64,000 nucleotides of DNA from NCBI GenBank assembly GCA_044220545.1, contig JBGAQX010000005.1:19533-83532 (forward strand), read 5' to 3'. The position numbers and the translations under genes are program-made. A model generated the notes under the pieces. That model was not told the DNA's origin. It made no database searches and saw only the letters and a list, made by a program, of their open reading frames with translations. Below, piece after piece: positions 63,833 to 64,000 of this stretch (its first letter is position 1; each line of letters opens with the position of its first letter). The DNA comes from Fen-999 sp044220545. Its GTDB lineage: Bacteria > Pseudomonadota > Gammaproteobacteria > Burkholderiales > Rhodocyclaceae.

Positions 63833-64000
63833 ATGAAATTTTTCACCAAGCGGACGACCACGCTGCTACTGGCGGCGGGGTTGGGTCTTGGGGCGACGGC
63901 GGGGTGGAGTGCCGAATCGCTGCAAGACGTGATGAAGCGGCGGAACCTGAGCCAGCAGGACTTGCTGGCGGCGTCGAAGACGTACGTACCGACGGGCAAG
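63833..64000 (+). CDS. nosZ: Probable Sec-type (clade II) nitrous oxide reductase, N-terminal fragment
   Basis: 56 codons, cut by the right window edge. MKFFTKRTTTLLLAAGLGLG is a Sec signal without twin arginines, followed by LQDVMKRRNLSQQDLLAAS and KTYVPTGK, which I recognise as the start of clade II NosZ proteins (copper enzyme reducing N2O to N2 in the periplasm). GGGAG precedes the ATG. Location after nirN and behind an FNR/Dnr-type box agrees. The copper-site residues lie outside the window, so the call is provisional. Confidence 0.62.
   Translation, partial: MKFFTKRTTTLLLAAGLGLGATAGWSAESLQDVMKRRNLSQQDLLAASKTYVPTGK

Overview
This is a GC-rich window, apparently from a betaproteobacterium with denitrifying capacity. 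The order Rhodocyclales fits best, but that placement is an inference. It rests on the combination of PEP-CTERM surface proteins, an NAD-linked fds formate dehydrogenase, tandem aat/bpt transferases, an nirD-nirL fusion, and a nir gene set running directly into what looks like a Sec-type (clade II) nosZ. Genes are tightly packed, with many 4-base ATGA/GTGA overlaps. Nothing was computed or searched; every call is from reading the sequence and translations.

Region 1 (1-13751) is a cell-envelope and extracellular-matrix block. The 3' end of glmS and wecB supply amino sugars. They are followed by six proteins with PEP-CTERM sorting tails, in three settings. Among these lie a large secreted nuclease (7220) and a 5'-nucleotidase (10844), which together could degrade extracellular nucleic acid to nucleosides and phosphate. 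A PilZ protein, a CYTH-domain protein and a small secreted protein sit in between. No exosortase is present in the window.

Region 2 (13841-21744) holds a rhomboid protease, a CBS-GGDEF-EAL protein, an acuI/response-regulator/prpE operon for propionate or acrylate metabolism, and an NlpC/P60 peptidase. Region 3 (21875-27728) is an iron-transport locus (fbpA, then divergent fbpB and fbpC) with two Fur-box-like sequences, an isolated type IV pilin-like gene, and the two N-degron leucyl transferases aat and bpt.

Region 4 (27830-40587) holds an MntA/HepT toxin-antitoxin pair, the complete fdsGBA-fdhD-fdsD formate dehydrogenase operon, a lolCE/lolD lipoprotein exporter with an SRPBCC protein, then recJ and a Bax-inhibitor-like membrane protein. 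Region 5 (40761-53445) is mostly housekeeping: prfB with its programmed frameshift, lysS, mnmC, gltX, tRNA-Val, rdgC and an HU gene. It also carries a Phd/VapC-type toxin-antitoxin pair with a clear double operator and a PAS-GGDEF-EAL protein ending in a zinc-binding CZB-like domain.

Region 6 (53657-64000) is the denitrification block: nirS, a tetraheme nirT, a diheme cytochrome c-552 type protein, a cupredoxin, nirC, nirF, nirDL, nirG, nirH, nirJ, nirN and the start of a probable nosZ. Matching FNR/Dnr-type boxes (TTGAC-N4-GTCAA followed by GGAT) precede both nirS and the nosZ-like gene, so nitrite reduction, heme d1 synthesis and N2O reduction are probably co-induced under low oxygen. nirE is not in the window.
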